In this document: positions 18,411-28,132 of the stretch, one piece after another
Layout: each line of letters begins with the position of its first letter
How positions within the stretch are numbered: the stretch's first letter is position 1
From: Ktedonospora formicarum
Lineage (GTDB): Bacteria; Chloroflexota; Ktedonobacteria; Ktedonobacterales; Ktedonobacteraceae
Length of the DNA stretch: 64,000 nucleotides
Assembly (NCBI RefSeq): GCF_016587355.1
Contig: NZ_BNJF01000001.1
Coordinates: forward strand, 3,501,721-3,565,720
Direction of reading: 5' to 3'
The notes under the pieces: generated by a model
What the model was told of the DNA's origin: nothing
Seen by the model: the letters and a program-made list of their open reading frames with translations, nothing else
Databases searched by the model: none
Program-made: the position numbers and the translations under genes

Positions 18411-19489
18411 GTGATGTACAGAAGCGATCACACCTGGAAGTCTGCGTTGTCGCGGGAGATGACGCGGCTCCCGAGGTGGTCTTACCTGCCGTCTCTCTCC
18501 TGCGTGATCTGGCACCAGCGATACACTTTACGCAAGCCGTGAGCGGACGCGAGGCCCAGGAGGTCTATGGCGATCCCTTTCCCGCCGAAACGCGAGCAGC
18601 GATAGATGCCGCCGATTGTACGCTCTTTGGCGCGAGTGGCGGTCCCAGTCGCCCGGTCCTCTGGTATCTGCGCTGGGGGAAGCAGACCTATGTGAATATT
18701 CGCCCGGTGCGTTGGTTACCCGGCTATCAAAGCCCCATGCGCTACCCTGAGCGTATCGACTATGTGATTGTGCGCGATAACTTGGAGGGGATGTATCCAC
18801 CACGTGAGGGCGCGCTGGCCGAAATAGGAACCCTCGCCAGTAGTGCTTCCTGGTGGCAGGCTCCACCTGTTGCCGAGACTGGCGCATATGCCGTACGTGT
18901 CAGCACGGACACCCAGGCGCGTCGGGTGGCGGCGTACGCGTGTGATCTGGCCTTACAGCGCCTTGCCGATGGCTATCCTGGGCGAGTCACGCTTGGAGCC
19001 AAGTATTCCATCCTTCCTCGTACGGATGGTCGCTTTCGTGAGATCGTGCGCGAAACTGTGCGCGAGCATCCTGAATTGAGCTATCAGGAGTTTCTGATCG
19101 ATGACCTGGGCCGCAGGATGATCGCCGCGCCCGAGACGCTGGACGTGGTAGTATTGGGCAATGAGCATGGTGATATCCTCGCCGATGTCGCCAGTGGCTC
19201 CATTGGTGGGCTTGGTCTCTCGCCTAGCGCCTGCTATGGTTCGGACTATGCCTACTTTGAGCCTGTCCACGGTTCCGCGCCTGACATTGCCGGAAAGGGC
19301 ATCATTAATCCAACCGCTATGCTGCTCTCCGGGGCTATGCTTCTCACTCGCTATGGCTATCGCGAGCAGGCTCAAAGGCTTGAGCATGCTCTTGCCCGCG
19401 TCTACAGCGATGGTCATATCCTCCCCGTAGACCAGGGAGGCAATGCCAGCACCAGCGACTTTATTACCGCTGTTCAAAGCTATCTCTAG
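18407..19489 (+). CDS. Homoisocitrate dehydrogenase (decarboxylating)
   Basis: NAD(P)-dependent beta-decarboxylating dehydrogenase that turns homoisocitrate into 2-oxoadipate. The 360 residues show the family's GASGGPSRPVLWYLRWGKQ region, an R-rich ligand strand (YVNIRPVRWLPG, VIVRDNLEGMY), the metal-binding NEHGDILADVASG (usually NMYGDILSD) and YFEPVHGSAPDIAGKG followed by NPTAMLLSGAMLL. The start overlaps the lysU stop. It closes the operon and precedes a strong terminator. Isopropylmalate or tartrate dehydrogenase are sequence alternatives. The pathway still needs an aminoadipate aminotransferase, which is not in the window. Confidence 0.85.
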   Translation: MSDVQKRSHLEVCVVAGDDAAPEVVLPAVSLLRDLAPAIHFTQAVSGREAQEVYGDPFPAETRAAIDAADCTLFGASGGPSRPVLWYLRWGKQTYVNIRPVRWLPGYQSPMRYPERIDYVIVRDNLEGMYPPREGALAEIGTLASSASWWQAPPVAETGAYAVRVSTDTQARRVAAYACDLALQRLADGYPGRVTLGAKYSILPRTDGRFREIVRETVREHPELSYQEFLIDDLGRRMIAAPETLDVVVLGNEHGDILADVASGSIGGLGLSPSACYGSDYAYFEPVHGSAPDIAGKGIINPTAMLLSGAMLLTRYGYREQAQRLEHALARVYSDGHILPVDQGGNASTSDFITAVQSYL

Positions 19490-19543
19490 CCATGAGTACT
19501 GAGGATTGACGCTAACGGTATATACTAATGTCTATAGTGCTCA

Positions 19544-19609
19544 GAGGTGAGGGAAAGTGTGCAAAAAAATGGAGCGTGCTCCATTTTTTTGCACACTTTC
19601 CCTCACCTC
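19544..19609 (+). terminator. Lysine operon terminator (32-bp perfect stem)
   Basis: 32-nt perfect arms (19544-19575 and 19578-19609) with a two-base loop, containing a run of seven A on the left arm and seven T on the right. It is followed at 19614-19630 by a second hairpin, GGTCCGC-GAA-GCGGACC. It sits 55 nt after the last lysine gene. The A/T tracts would allow termination on either strand. Confidence 0.8.
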
Positions 19610-19693
19610 CTAAGGTCCGCGAAGCGGACCGGTTCTTGCTTGCGCGGAAACTGGAATGCCCTGAATTCTGATCCAGGAGGATAGACAAAATAT

Positions 19694-20620
19694 ATGCCTT
19701 ATCGTAAGCAATTTGAAGTGATAGATGAAGCCTTTAGTGGCGATTCGCGTGTGCGCGTCTTTCGCTCTGCCTTCGCCGAGAGCGAGGAGAAGGACTTGAT
19801 GGAGGTGGATGCGTATGTCATTGTGACGCGCGATTACCTTGTCATCTGCGATACTCTGCTCTGCCCAGAAGATATGCGTTCCCTTATGCAGGAGATGAAG
19901 GGGCTGGTAGGGAAGCGGCAGGTGCTGGTCGTGAACAGCCATGCCGACTGGGATCATGCCTGGGGCAATTGCTACTTCCAGGGGGATGAAGTTGCGCCCA
20001 TACTCGCTCATGCCTTCTGCCGCGAGCGTATGCTTACTTTGGAGGCTCAGAAAGGTCTTGATGATTACCGGGGACGCTTCGATTGCTTCCAGCAGGTCGT
20101 GCTTAAGCAGCCTACTATTACCTTTCATGACCAGATGACCATTGAGGGTGGGGACCTAACACTGCAGCTCTTGCACACGCCGGGGCACCAGCGTGATCAG
20201 ATTGCCCTCTGGATACCTGAGATCCGCCTGCTGCTGGCCTTTGACGCGGCTGAATTTCCTTTACCTTCCCTGGAAAGCGCTCAGGCCGCGCCACAGATGC
20301 TAAACTCTCTTGAGCGTATGCATGCTCTTGGTCCAGAACGCGTCCTCACTGGACATGGTAAGCGCAATAGTCCTTCTATTCTCGCCCACAATCTAGCTTA
20401 CTTCCGCGAGATCGAGCGACGTGCTCGCAACCTCTTGAGCGATGGAGTATATCAGACTAGCGATTCCGAACTCAAAAATGCCTCGGCCCTGCTGGACTAC
20501 TCATTTGAGGAGGCGGTCGCAGCACTAGAGGGGCCTATCGAGGATGAACACTTTTACCGCTGGGTTCATGATCAGAACTGTCGCCATATCCTCCACTGGT
20601 TAAGTGAGCAGCATATGTAG
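19694..20620 (+). CDS. MBL-fold metallo-hydrolase with HxDxDH site
   Basis: 308-residue metallo-beta-lactamase-fold protein. The metal motif reads NSHADWDHAWGN, so the usual HxHxDH has Asp in the second His position. TPGHQRDQIALW supplies the next His, ALLAFDAAE-like sequence the bridging Asp, and TGHGK the last His. The C-terminal 70 residues are helical. The ATG at 19694 follows CCAGGAGGATAG, which contains a good AGGAGG. It stands alone between the lysine terminator and the convergent kinase gene. Substrate unknown; a lactonase or glyoxalase-like hydrolase is a family-level guess. Confidence 0.85.
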   Translation: MPYRKQFEVIDEAFSGDSRVRVFRSAFAESEEKDLMEVDAYVIVTRDYLVICDTLLCPEDMRSLMQEMKGLVGKRQVLVVNSHADWDHAWGNCYFQGDEVAPILAHAFCRERMLTLEAQKGLDDYRGRFDCFQQVVLKQPTITFHDQMTIEGGDLTLQLLHTPGHQRDQIALWIPEIRLLLAFDAAEFPLPSLESAQAAPQMLNSLERMHALGPERVLTGHGKRNSPSILAHNLAYFREIERRARNLLSDGVYQTSDSELKNASALLDYSFEEAVAALEGPIEDEHFYRWVHDQNCRHILHWLSEQHM

Positions 20621-20670
20621 GCGCAGAGCTTTAGCCTGCGCAGAGCCATCCCAATCGACCTGGCCCGCCG

Positions 20671-22350
20671 CTATAGGCTTGTTACTAACTTCTGCGTATA
20701 GTCATCAATCTGCCAGGAGCCATTGCTCAGGCGAGTCAGTGTCCCTTGCCAGTCGTAGGTATGCTGGAAGTTTCCCTTCTCAGTTGCGCTGATGATAACC
20801 TCGACATGGAACTGGTTCTTGTTCTCTAGCTGTTTCACCTCCTTGAAGCGAATACTTTGCTGCACCGTATTCGCGTAGCCAGTGGTAAACTGTTCCAGTG
20901 TGAGCGTCCGCATCTTATGTGGTCCAAGCATCTGATAAGCTTGCTTAAAGCGCCTTTGATTAATGTCCTGGTTGTAGCGATTATAGGCGCTTTCAGCCTC
21001 TGTCGCAGTAGGGGCAGCTAGAGGCGTCACCACAGGAGAGCCCTGAGTGATTGGCGTGGTGTCCGGTACCCGAGGAGAACCAGAAGGATGATTGGCATAA
21101 ACCAGGAATAGCGTCAACAATAGACCAGCAATGAGAGCCGCTACTAACCAGCCCCAGCCACCACGCCGGGGCTGCGTGCGTGGTTTGTGTGTATTTGCTT
21201 GTCCGCGCCTGCCGGGCTGCGAGACGGGCTCTCGGCGTACGCTTACCGCGTGTGGTGGGCGCGAATTGCCGGGACGTGATGAAGCGGCATGGGGAGGGCG
21301 GCTAGCTCCCCGGTTACTCACAGGTTCCGAGCGCGCTGATGGTTGGCGCGAGGAGTATTCTCGTACCAATGGTGGCGTAGGCTCTGCGTTGATATGATGT
21401 GGCCTCTGAGCGCGCACTGCGTTATGCTGATCTGAGGAGCGTGAGCCATAATAATATTGGCGTGTTCCACTGGGGGAAGCGCTACGAGAGCCTGGCTGGA
21501 TAGCCTGCTGGAACGCCCGTGCCAGTTCTCGCGCGCTTTTATAGCGATCTTCTGGGCGTTTGGCCGCCGCCTTGCGCAATACCTGATCGACCGCGCCAGG
21601 GATGTTATGGTTCTGTTCGTGTAGCGAAGGTAGCGGCATATGCATATGCTGCTCCATCAGGTCGACGTTCGCCTCTTTAAAGGGAATGTCCCCACTGAGC
21701 ATCTCATAGAGGATAATGCCAAGTGCATAGATATCGATGCTCGCGTCGAAGTTGCGCGTGCGGAACATCTCAGGGGCCATATAGGCAGGTGTTCCCAGCA
21801 CCATCCCATAGCGTGTGAGTGTTACCTGATCGTAAGGATCATTGCTCATACGGATGCGCGAAATACCAAAGTCCGCCAGTTCGACGTCGTTCTCTTCCGT
21901 TAGCAGGATGTTGCTAGGTTTGAGATCGCGATGGATAATTCCCACGTCATGAGCATAGTCCAGCGCTTCGCTGATCTGGCGCAAGTAGTTGTTGGTCTCG
22001 CGTAGCGTGAGGCGTCCCTTGGTATTGAGTATCCTATCCAGGCTACTCTCCTCATGACGCATAACGATATAGGCTAGATGCCGTTCTTCGCCATAGTCAT
22101 AAATGGGCACGATATGAGGGTGGTCAAGCCGAGCAATAATCTTTGCTTCACGCCGAAAGCGCTCTAGAAAGTTTGTGAAGTCCTCCCCATCATTACGCTT
22201 AGATGGTCGCAGTACCTTGATCGCGACCGAGCGAGTTGGTTTCTGCAAAGTCTTCGCGGAATAGATGACACTCATCCCACCATGCCCCAAACGCTTTGTT
22301 ATGTAGTAGTTACCAAGTATGGTACCTAATAATTCATCATCTGTTATCAT
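20671..22350 (-). CDS. Membrane Ser/Thr protein kinase
   Basis: Hanks-type kinase with a cytoplasmic catalytic domain (about residues 8-275): Gly loop LGHGGMSVIY, catalytic Lys in VAIKVLRP, IIHRDLKPSNILL, ADFGISR and GTPAYMAPEM. A long Pro/Arg/Ser-rich linker (about 285-390) leads to one transmembrane helix (WLVAALIAGLLLTLFLVYA) and an outer domain of about 140 residues with the look of an NTF2/DUF4878-type fold (NRYNQDINQRRFKQAYQMLG). There are no PASTA repeats. The ATG at 22350 has GGGAGG eight bases upstream. It is convergent with the MBL gene and stands alone; partner proteins are unknown. Confidence 0.92.
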   Translation of the reverse strand: MITDDELLGTILGNYYITKRLGHGGMSVIYSAKTLQKPTRSVAIKVLRPSKRNDGEDFTNFLERFRREAKIIARLDHPHIVPIYDYGEERHLAYIVMRHEESSLDRILNTKGRLTLRETNNYLRQISEALDYAHDVGIIHRDLKPSNILLTEENDVELADFGISRIRMSNDPYDQVTLTRYGMVLGTPAYMAPEMFRTRNFDASIDIYALGIILYEMLSGDIPFKEANVDLMEQHMHMPLPSLHEQNHNIPGAVDQVLRKAAAKRPEDRYKSARELARAFQQAIQPGSRSASPSGTRQYYYGSRSSDQHNAVRAQRPHHINAEPTPPLVREYSSRQPSARSEPVSNRGASRPPHAASSRPGNSRPPHAVSVRREPVSQPGRRGQANTHKPRTQPRRGGWGWLVAALIAGLLLTLFLVYANHPSGSPRVPDTTPITQGSPVVTPLAAPTATEAESAYNRYNQDINQRRFKQAYQMLGPHKMRTLTLEQFTTGYANTVQQSIRFKEVKQLENKNQFHVEVIISATEKGNFQHTYDWQGTLTRLSNGSWQIDDYTQKLVTSL

Positions 22351-22867
22351 TGCACCCACCTCCCAGAGTCATGCTTCCACATTCCTCTGTATCCTCATTT
22401 GCTACTCTACACGTGTGAGCTATCTCCCTTATACACGAATTCTCTCTACAGTAAGTAAATGTGGAATAGTATTTCTCCCTCTCATAGGTAAAGACGTAGA
22501 ATAAGTGTCATTGTCTAAAAGATGTAGAGCGTTTCAGGATTGCTATCAGGTTGAGCAGACTGGCTCAAGTTTGTCTGGGACTGCGATGCGAGAGATATGG
22601 GGCTAGTAAATAGACCAAGTAAAATTGTCGAGTGGGAGTAGGAATATATTGCTAAGAAGCCCTATGGGGGCATTCTCTCCATGATTATTACCGCTTTTGC
22701 GGGGTCGCGTCAGAATAGATGAGTAGTGGAGGCAACGCTTATGCCCCTTTAAGGACTACCCTGATATTCTGATTCATTCCTAATACTATATTCATCGTTT
22801 ATTTACAATCCCTTGCTATACTAAAACTATCAAGAGAAGCTTGATGAAGCTATAGAGAGAAAGGATT
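22351..22867. other. Intergenic region between kinase and small ORF
   Basis: About 520 nt, AT-richer than the flanks, with no credible gene. An extended -10 (TGCTATACT, 22814-22822) lies 45 nt before the small ORF and may be its promoter; no matching -35 was found. Confidence 0.45.
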
Positions 22868-23074
22868 ATGCTAGCTATGAGTCACCAAGTATTTGCGCAG
22901 GAAGATTTCTTCATGTATATCCCCACATGCAATGATATGCAAGAGCATACTCTCATGGCTGGTGAAGATACACAGCAGTTCGACAAAGGACAGCCATTCA
23001 ATTTCGAGGATTGGGTGAAGATCGCGCTCCCCGATTCACTCGTTGTCTATGCTCATAAGTGGAATGAGCGATAG
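22868..23074 (+). CDS. Small hypothetical protein
   Basis: 68 residues (MLAMSHQVFAQEDFFMYIPT...). AGAAAGGATT immediately before the ATG is a good ribosome-binding site, an extended -10 lies upstream, and a 19-bp hairpin follows 140 nt after the stop. That makes a complete small transcription unit. The sequence is acidic and soluble, with no motif I recognise; possible later start at 22877. Function unknown. Confidence 0.5.
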   Translation: MLAMSHQVFAQEDFFMYIPTCNDMQEHTLMAGEDTQQFDKGQPFNFEDWVKIALPDSLVVYAHKWNER

Positions 23075-23216
23075 TAATTTCAAGCATTGTACATGCGTAT
23101 TGGACGCGACAGAGCATCCAGGGGTGACTATTTCGTGGTGAATGGGCGGCTGGTCTGGATCTTCTGTCGCTTTTGTATATCTTCTAGCCGTGCGCCTTCA
23201 GACTCTTCACACTCGA

Positions 23217-23259
23217 TGCTATCATAGGAGAAGGGGTCTACCCTTCTCCTATGATAGCA
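23217..23259 (+). terminator. 19-bp perfect hairpin
   Basis: Arms TGCTATCATAGGAGAAGGG (23217-23235) and its exact complement (23241-23259), loop GTCTA. It lies between the small ORF and the SRPBCC gene and probably terminates the former. It has no T run. Confidence 0.65.
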
Positions 23260-23305
23260 AAAGAACTTAACCATAAAGATAGAAGCAGATCGGAAGGTTT
23301 GTGTT

Positions 23306-23854
23306 ATGAGTCAGATCATCGTCACCAATGAGCGCATTATCAATGCCAGCCCCTCAGAAGTTTATGCTGTCCTGAGCGATTATAATCAGAGACAACAGTT
23401 CTTGCCAGAGAATTTTCACAATTATACCGTGGAGAAGGGGGGACATGGCGCGGGAACAGTTGTACAGTATCGCCTGCATGCTGCCCAACGTGAGCGTGAC
23501 TATCGTCTAGGAGTTGAGGAGGTTATCAAGGGCAGGGTTATTCGTGAACGTGACTTCGGCTCCTCATTTGTAATTACCTGGACCCTTTCTCCGGAGAATG
23601 GAGGTTCGCGGACACGTGTTGGGGTTGCTAGCGAGTGGACTGGTGGTAGCGGTGTTGGTGGTTTCTTCGAGCGAACCTTTGCACCCATGGGCCTGCGTAA
23701 TATCTATGACAATGTGCTCGACCTGCTGAACGCTCGCCTTACGGGTGAAGAGAAGCCCGCGCTCAAGACGCGTCTCTCCAAAGACCTCTATATTCCCTTG
23801 TTAGCCGCAGGTGTCATCATTGGCTTTCTCATCAGTCGTCGTCGCACGAAGTAA
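23306..23854 (+). CDS. SRPBCC-family protein with C-terminal membrane anchor
   Basis: 182 residues. The first 150 form a START/polyketide-cyclase-like fold (NASPSEVYAVLSDYNQRQQF, GAGTVVQYRLHA, FVITWTLSPENGG, RVGVASEWTGG). The end is a single transmembrane helix with a basic tail (IPLLAAGVIIGFLISRRR), so the domain should sit in the cytoplasm anchored by its C-terminus. GGAAGG precedes the ATG at 23306. It is convergent with ilvD. The hydrophobic ligand is unknown. Confidence 0.85.
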   Translation: MSQIIVTNERIINASPSEVYAVLSDYNQRQQFLPENFHNYTVEKGGHGAGTVVQYRLHAAQRERDYRLGVEEVIKGRVIRERDFGSSFVITWTLSPENGGSRTRVGVASEWTGGSGVGGFFERTFAPMGLRNIYDNVLDLLNARLTGEEKPALKTRLSKDLYIPLLAAGVIIGFLISRRRTK

Positions 23855-23895
23855 ATCCTCTTAAAAATGGGGTAGATATAAAGGCATCCCATATC

Positions 23896-23918
23896 CAGGG
23901 GGCCACGAAGGCCCCCTG
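23896..23918. terminator. Convergent terminator (SRPBCC / ilvD)
   Basis: 9-bp GC-rich stem CAGGGGGCC/GGCCCCCTG with loop ACGAA, followed by AATTT, between two convergent stops (23854 and 23944). It may serve both genes. Confidence 0.65.
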
Positions 23919-23943
23919 AATTTCCATCCGTACGGGGTTTGAC

Positions 23944-25650
23944 TTATTGGGTAATCGCTCCTTCGGAAGCCGATGCCACCAGTTTGGCATACTTAGAGAT
24001 GACCCCCGATTTGTAGCGAGGCGCGGGCGCTTGCCAACCCTTGAAGCGCTCAGCGATCTCTTCGTCACTGAGATCAATGGTCAGGCTGTTATTAGGTGCG
24101 TCAATGGTGATGATATCGCCATCGCGCACGATAGCGATAGGACCACCAACCTGAGCCTCAGGCGCGATATGTCCAACCACCATGCCATGCGTGCCACCAG
24201 AGAAGCGACCATCGGTAATCAGGCCCACGGTCTCGCCATAGCCCTGACCAACCAGTGCCGAGGTTACTGCCAGCATCTCACGCATACCGGGCCCACCCTT
24301 GGGTCCTTCATAGCGAATGACCACCACGTCTCCGTGTGTAATCCTGTGGTTCATGATTGCGTCAAAGGTGTCCTCTTCGGAGTTGAAAACCTTTGCTGGA
24401 CCACGATGGGTTGTTGTCTTGAGACCAGCGATTTTGCAGACTGCGCCTTCTGGAGCCAGGTTGCCTTTGAGGATAACCAGAGGACCACTGGGATGCAGCG
24501 GCTTCTCCAGGGGCATCACGATCTCCTGCCCCTCGGCAAGATCGGGAGCGTTCTCCAGGTTCTCAGCTAGTGTTTTGCCTGTAACTGTGAGGGTGTCGCC
24601 GTTGATGAGTCCTGCCTTGAGCAGGTACTTGAGTACAGCTTGAACGCCGCCCACGCGGTCGAGATCGGCCATCGCGAAGCGCCCGCCTGGCTTGAGGTCT
24701 GCCAGGTGTGGCACGCGTTTGCCAATACGCGTAAAATCGTCGATACTCAAGGGGAGATCCATCTGGCGCGCGATAGCGATCAGGTGGAGCACCGCGTTAG
24801 TTGAGCCACCCAGTGCCATGACCAGGGTAATCGCGTTCTCGAAGGCCGCTTTGGTCATGATCTGACGTGGCGTGATCTGGCGTTCGATCAGGCGCACCAC
24901 GGCCTGACCTGCCTCATAGCAGTCTAACGCCTTGCGTGCGGTTACGGCAGGCGCGGAGGAACTGCCAGGGAGTGACATACCCAGGGCCTCAATCGAGGAT
25001 GCCATCGTGTTCGCGGTATACATGCCACCACATGAGCCCGCGCCAGGGATCGCGCTACACTCAATCTCCTTCAATTCCTCTTTGCTGATCAGTCCATTAC
25101 TGTATTTGCCAACCGCCTCAAAGACACTGACGATATCGACATCATGTCCGCGACAGGTACCGGGGAGAATGGTGCCACCATAAACAAAGATGCTCGGAAT
25201 GTCGAGACGCGCGAGTGCCATCAGACAACCAGGCATATTTTTATCGCAGCCGCCAAGCGCGATGACACCATCAAAGCGCTGTGCGTTGCTAACAAGTTCG
25301 ATGGAGTCAGCGATCACCTCGCGGCTGGGAAGGGAGAATTTCATGCCCTCGGTCCCCATCGATATACCATCACTGATGGTAATGGTCCCGAAGATTTGGG
25401 GAGCACCTCCACCAACGCGCACGCCTTCTTTGACTTTCTCGGCGAGGCGGTTGATATGGGAGTTGCAAGGAGTGATCTCAGCCCATGTACTTGCAATACC
25501 AATCATTGGCTTATTGAAGTCCTCATCAGTGAAGCCAACGGCACGCAGCATCGAGCGGTTGGGAGCGCGCACCTCACCGCTGGTAATGGCCTCGCTGCGG
25601 CTATTGAGCTTCAGCGAGGTGGATGGGGTAGGTTTCTCGGTCTCTGACAT
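23944..25650 (-). CDS. ilvD: Dihydroxy-acid dehydratase
   Basis: Fe-S dehydratase of the valine/isoleucine pathway: 2,3-dihydroxy acid to 2-keto acid. Cluster cysteines are in [12 protein letters not shown] and [41 protein letters not shown] and [11 protein letters not shown] are further family blocks. The ATG at 25650 (568 aa) follows AAAGGATG by about 10 nt; an ATG at 25671 overlaps that site and lacks its own. No other branched-chain genes are adjacent. A hairpin at 25694-25719 lies in its leader. Confidence 0.95.
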   Translation of the reverse strand: MSETEKPTPSTSLKLNSRSEAITSGEVRAPNRSMLRAVGFTDEDFNKPMIGIASTWAEITPCNSHINRLAEKVKEGVRVGGGAPQIFGTITISDGISMGTEGMKFSLPSREVIADSIELVSNAQRFDGVIALGGCDKNMPGCLMALARLDIPSIFVYGGTILPGTCRGHDVDIVSVFEAVGKYSNGLISKEELKEIECSAIPGAGSCGGMYTANTMASSIEALGMSLPGSSSAPAVTARKALDCYEAGQAVVRLIERQITPRQIMTKAAFENAITLVMALGGSTNAVLHLIAIARQMDLPLSIDDFTRIGKRVPHLADLKPGGRFAMADLDRVGGVQAVLKYLLKAGLINGDTLTVTGKTLAENLENAPDLAEGQEIVMPLEKPLHPSGPLVILKGNLAPEGAVCKIAGLKTTTHRGPAKVFNSEEDTFDAIMNHRITHGDVVVIRYEGPKGGPGMREMLAVTSALVGQGYGETVGLITDGRFSGGTHGMVVGHIAPEAQVGGPIAIVRDGDIITIDAPNNSLTIDLSDEEIAERFKGWQAPAPRYKSGVISKYAKLVASASEGAITQ

Positions 25651-25693
25651 GCTGGCAACGCATCCTTTCATAAATAATGGAAATGAAAAGTGC

Positions 25694-25719
25694 TAAGACG
25701 CGCGAATCCGCGCGTCTTA
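25694..25719 (-). promoter_or_regulatory. Leader hairpin upstream of ilvD
   Basis: 11-bp perfect stem TAAGACGCGCG/CGCGCGTCTTA with loop AATC, between a TATAAT-like -10 (25741-25746, minus strand) and the ilvD start. It is followed on minus by the fairly T-rich CACTTTTCATTTCC. It could be an attenuator or simply a 5' stabiliser; no leader peptide was seen. Confidence 0.4.
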
Positions 25720-25734
25720 CTTTTGGAGGTATTT

Positions 25735-25755
25735 GGCCCTATTATACTCCAAGCT
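25735..25755. repeat. 21-bp direct repeat, left copy (candidate attachment site)
   Basis: GGCCCTATTATACTCCAAGCT; it matches 29064-29084 at 20 of 21 positions. The two copies enclose 3.3 kb with a tyrosine recombinase remnant and foreign-looking genes. The same bases give a TATAAT-like -10 for ilvD on minus, so promoter conservation is an alternative explanation. Confidence 0.45.
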
Positions 25756-25914
25756 GTAAAGAAGTGGGATTGGCGGCTTAGTCAAGCTTGGTAGATGCAT
25801 TCATAATACCTCTTCTTGTATACTTCTGTGAACTGATGTGCATCGTTTCTGATGTAAAACTGATGTACATCATTTTGCCTTCATGTGGTCATGGCGATGC
25901 ATTGTCTTTTCTGT

Positions 25915-26730
25915 TTAATGGCTTCTGCGATTTTTCAGCGCTTCGTGATAGCCTTTAAGAATTTTTGCATCAGACTTGACTATATCTAACTCAAAGGCTA
26001 GCCGCTCACTACCACGGTCAATTCCAAGTTGCTCTACCACTTTAAAGCCTGCGCTCTGCATAATACGGATACCTGTGGGGGTGGAGCTTGTACCATGAAG
26101 TTTGGTGACAATGATGCCCTGTTCTCCCCACTCCCTAAAGGTTTCCGATAGTCCCATAAGAAGCTGGGTCCCATACAAAGTTCTGCGAGCAGGCGGTACA
26201 GTTGGGGTAGTTGCCATTTCCATAACGATGCACTCTAGCGGTTGCCCTGGAACAAAAGGTTCTATATCTCTAACATCAAGATCTTTGCCTCTTAGTTGCC
26301 CTTGCATGAAGCTTTGAATAGCTTCTTGCTTAAAGGGAATGATGTTGATGAAGGCTACCAAGTCATTGTGGTCATAAAGGTGATAATCAACATCCGGGTT
26401 ATGCTCTAAGAAATTTCTACGAGTGGCTACTGTATGGGCAGCTTTCCCAAAGATAAGGTATGATAGCCTGAATTCCTCTTCTAAATCCTCGATTGCGGCT
26501 TTTCTGTATATCAAGCCTTCTGGTACATCGGCGATAATAGCTGCTTCAATTCTTCTGGCAAGCTTGTCTACGCTCTGTTTGGGATAAAGATACTGTTTCC
26601 TTCCTGGTAACAGAACTTTCTCTATACGTCCTGCCTTCACCCAGTATTGAAACTTGTCATCAGATAGGTCTAGCACTTTACGCGCCTCGCCCGCTGTGTA
26701 GTACAGATCCTTAATCTTTGCTGTCTGCAT
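25915..26730 (-). CDS. HTH (MerR/excisionase-like) and GNAT-like protein
   Basis: 271 residues. The N-terminal 60 form a helix-turn-helix of the MerR/HTH_17 type (YYTAGEARKVLDLSDDKFQY ... GRIEKVLLPGRKQYLYPKQS). The rest resembles a GNAT acyltransferase fold (YLIFGKAAHTVATRR, DYHLYDHNDLVAFINIIPF, LYGTQLLMGLSETFREWGEQ, MQSAGFKVVEQLGID). GTGAGGT lies close to the ATG at 26730. It is probably a DNA-binding protein with an acetyltransferase-like sensing or enzymatic domain. It lies inside the direct-repeat-bounded island. Family identification is moderate and function unknown. Confidence 0.75.
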   Translation of the reverse strand: MQTAKIKDLYYTAGEARKVLDLSDDKFQYWVKAGRIEKVLLPGRKQYLYPKQSVDKLARRIEAAIIADVPEGLIYRKAAIEDLEEEFRLSYLIFGKAAHTVATRRNFLEHNPDVDYHLYDHNDLVAFINIIPFKQEAIQSFMQGQLRGKDLDVRDIEPFVPGQPLECIVMEMATTPTVPPARRTLYGTQLLMGLSETFREWGEQGIIVTKLHGTSSTPTGIRIMQSAGFKVVEQLGIDRGSERLAFELDIVKSDAKILKGYHEALKNRRSH

Positions 26731-27246
26731 ATGACCTCACTTTCGGCAATGTAGTTAGAATATCGTCCTTCCTGCCCCTTATTATAGCTCGAAATTGACG
26801 GTATTTACATAGTAGACGGAATTTCTAAGTTATCCAAGAACAACGGATGTTAAAATTGTGTGAACATTTTCACGGTTTCCACGGTTTTCATTGACTTTGC
26901 AAATTTGCCGTGCTATTCTTGGATCAGTGATTACGGTTTTCACGGTTTTGGCGGTGAAAACAAAATTCGCGGTGAGGTGGAAGAGTGGGGGGGATAGAGG
27001 CAGGCGAGTTCAGAAGAGACGAACTCTTGAGTTAAGGCGGTACGAACCTCTTGCGTAAGCGGGAGAATGGGCGCGACGGTGAATCCGGCTGGCATGTGTT
27101 GAAGTGCAAGCCGCTTAGTTCACCAGCGAGGTCAAGGAACGCTCGGAATGCCGGAAAATCTCTATCTCGTACAAACGAATAGCTAGCTATCGGCGCGAAC
27201 CTGTCGCCAGCTGACCAGCACCAGCGGTCAGTGATGGAAGTAGCAG
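26731..27246. other. Non-coding part of the accessory island
   Basis: No credible gene. It contains two related tandem motifs built on CACGGTTTYC, at 26871-26889 and 26932-26950, resembling iterons or operators. From about 27000 to 27245 it is GC-richer and hairpin-prone (GAGTTC/GAACTC near 27008; CTGACC/GGTCAG near 27215) and abuts the truncated integrase. The ORF at 27032-27259 (minus) looks spurious. Confidence 0.45.
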
Positions 27247-28038
27247 ATGATACTAGCACCCAGTACGATAGTCTTCATTCATGGCATCCTGCATTTAGCT
27301 ATGGACAATGCCATACTTTGGGGACTTGTTTCACAAAATGTAACAACCTTAGCTTCCCTGCCTAGAGTCAGTCAAGTAGAGCAACGTGCTTTGACTCGCG
27401 AAGAGGCGAACAAATTGGTTGAAGCTGCGCGAGGCACCAGGTTAGAAACATTGCTTATACTGGCTCTCACAACTGCGATGAGAAGGGGTGAACTTCTAGG
27501 GCTGCGATGGGATGATATAGACTTTAAGCATAAGACCTTGCAGGTGAGGCGATCTTTAGGTTACATACGGAAACATGGTTTTGTGATCAGTGAGCCAAAG
27601 ACAAAAACGAGTAGACGTAAGATCATGCTAACTGATTTTGCCATAGAGGCCCTTAAAAAACATAGGAGCTTGCAAGATGAGAGACGGGGGAAGTCTCCCA
27701 GCTGGACTGACATGAACTTGGTCTTCTGCAATATACATGGTGGGTACTGGATGCCTGAGCACATGGTTACCATGTTTCATAAGCTACTAGAGAAGGCACA
27801 ACTGCCCAGGATCAGGTTTCATGATTTACGTCATAGTGCTGCTACTCTACTCCTGGCAATGGGTGTACATCCTAAGATTGTGCAGAACTTGTTAGGGCAT
27901 AGCAAGATTTCTACTACTATGGATACCTACTCACATGTACTGCCATCAATGCAAAAAGAGATTGTCGATAAAATGGGACTGGTGTTTAAGCAAGAGGACG
28001 AAATGGAGGGATTGGGTACTGAAGAGGATGCGCCATAG
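27247..28038 (+). pseudogene. 5'-truncated tyrosine recombinase (phage integrase family)
   Basis: 263 residues holding the end of the core-binding domain (STIVFIHGILHLAMDNAILW) and a complete catalytic domain. The active-site residues are all visible: Arg in TTAMRRGELLGLRW, Lys in EPKTKTSRRKI, H-x-x-R in FHDLRHSAATLLL, His in NLLGHSKISTTMD and the nucleophile Tyr in MDTYSHV. The first 100-130 residues of a normal integrase are missing; the similarity starts abruptly at the first codon after unrelated DNA, and there is no ribosome-binding site. It is probably inactive, though the catalytic half is undamaged. It marks the surrounding island as a former integrative element. Confidence 0.8.
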
Positions 28039-28132
28039 TGGGGAATTTGAGGAGCGCAGCGGGCGAGCCGCACTCCTCTCGGAGCACGGCCCACCCACGC
28101 GCGTCGGCCTGGCTACGCCTGCCTTGCCTCGT

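Noticed and set aside
27032..27259. Remnant of a TnpB-like protein on minus
   Set aside because: No conserved RuvC motif or zinc finger; only a weak impression.
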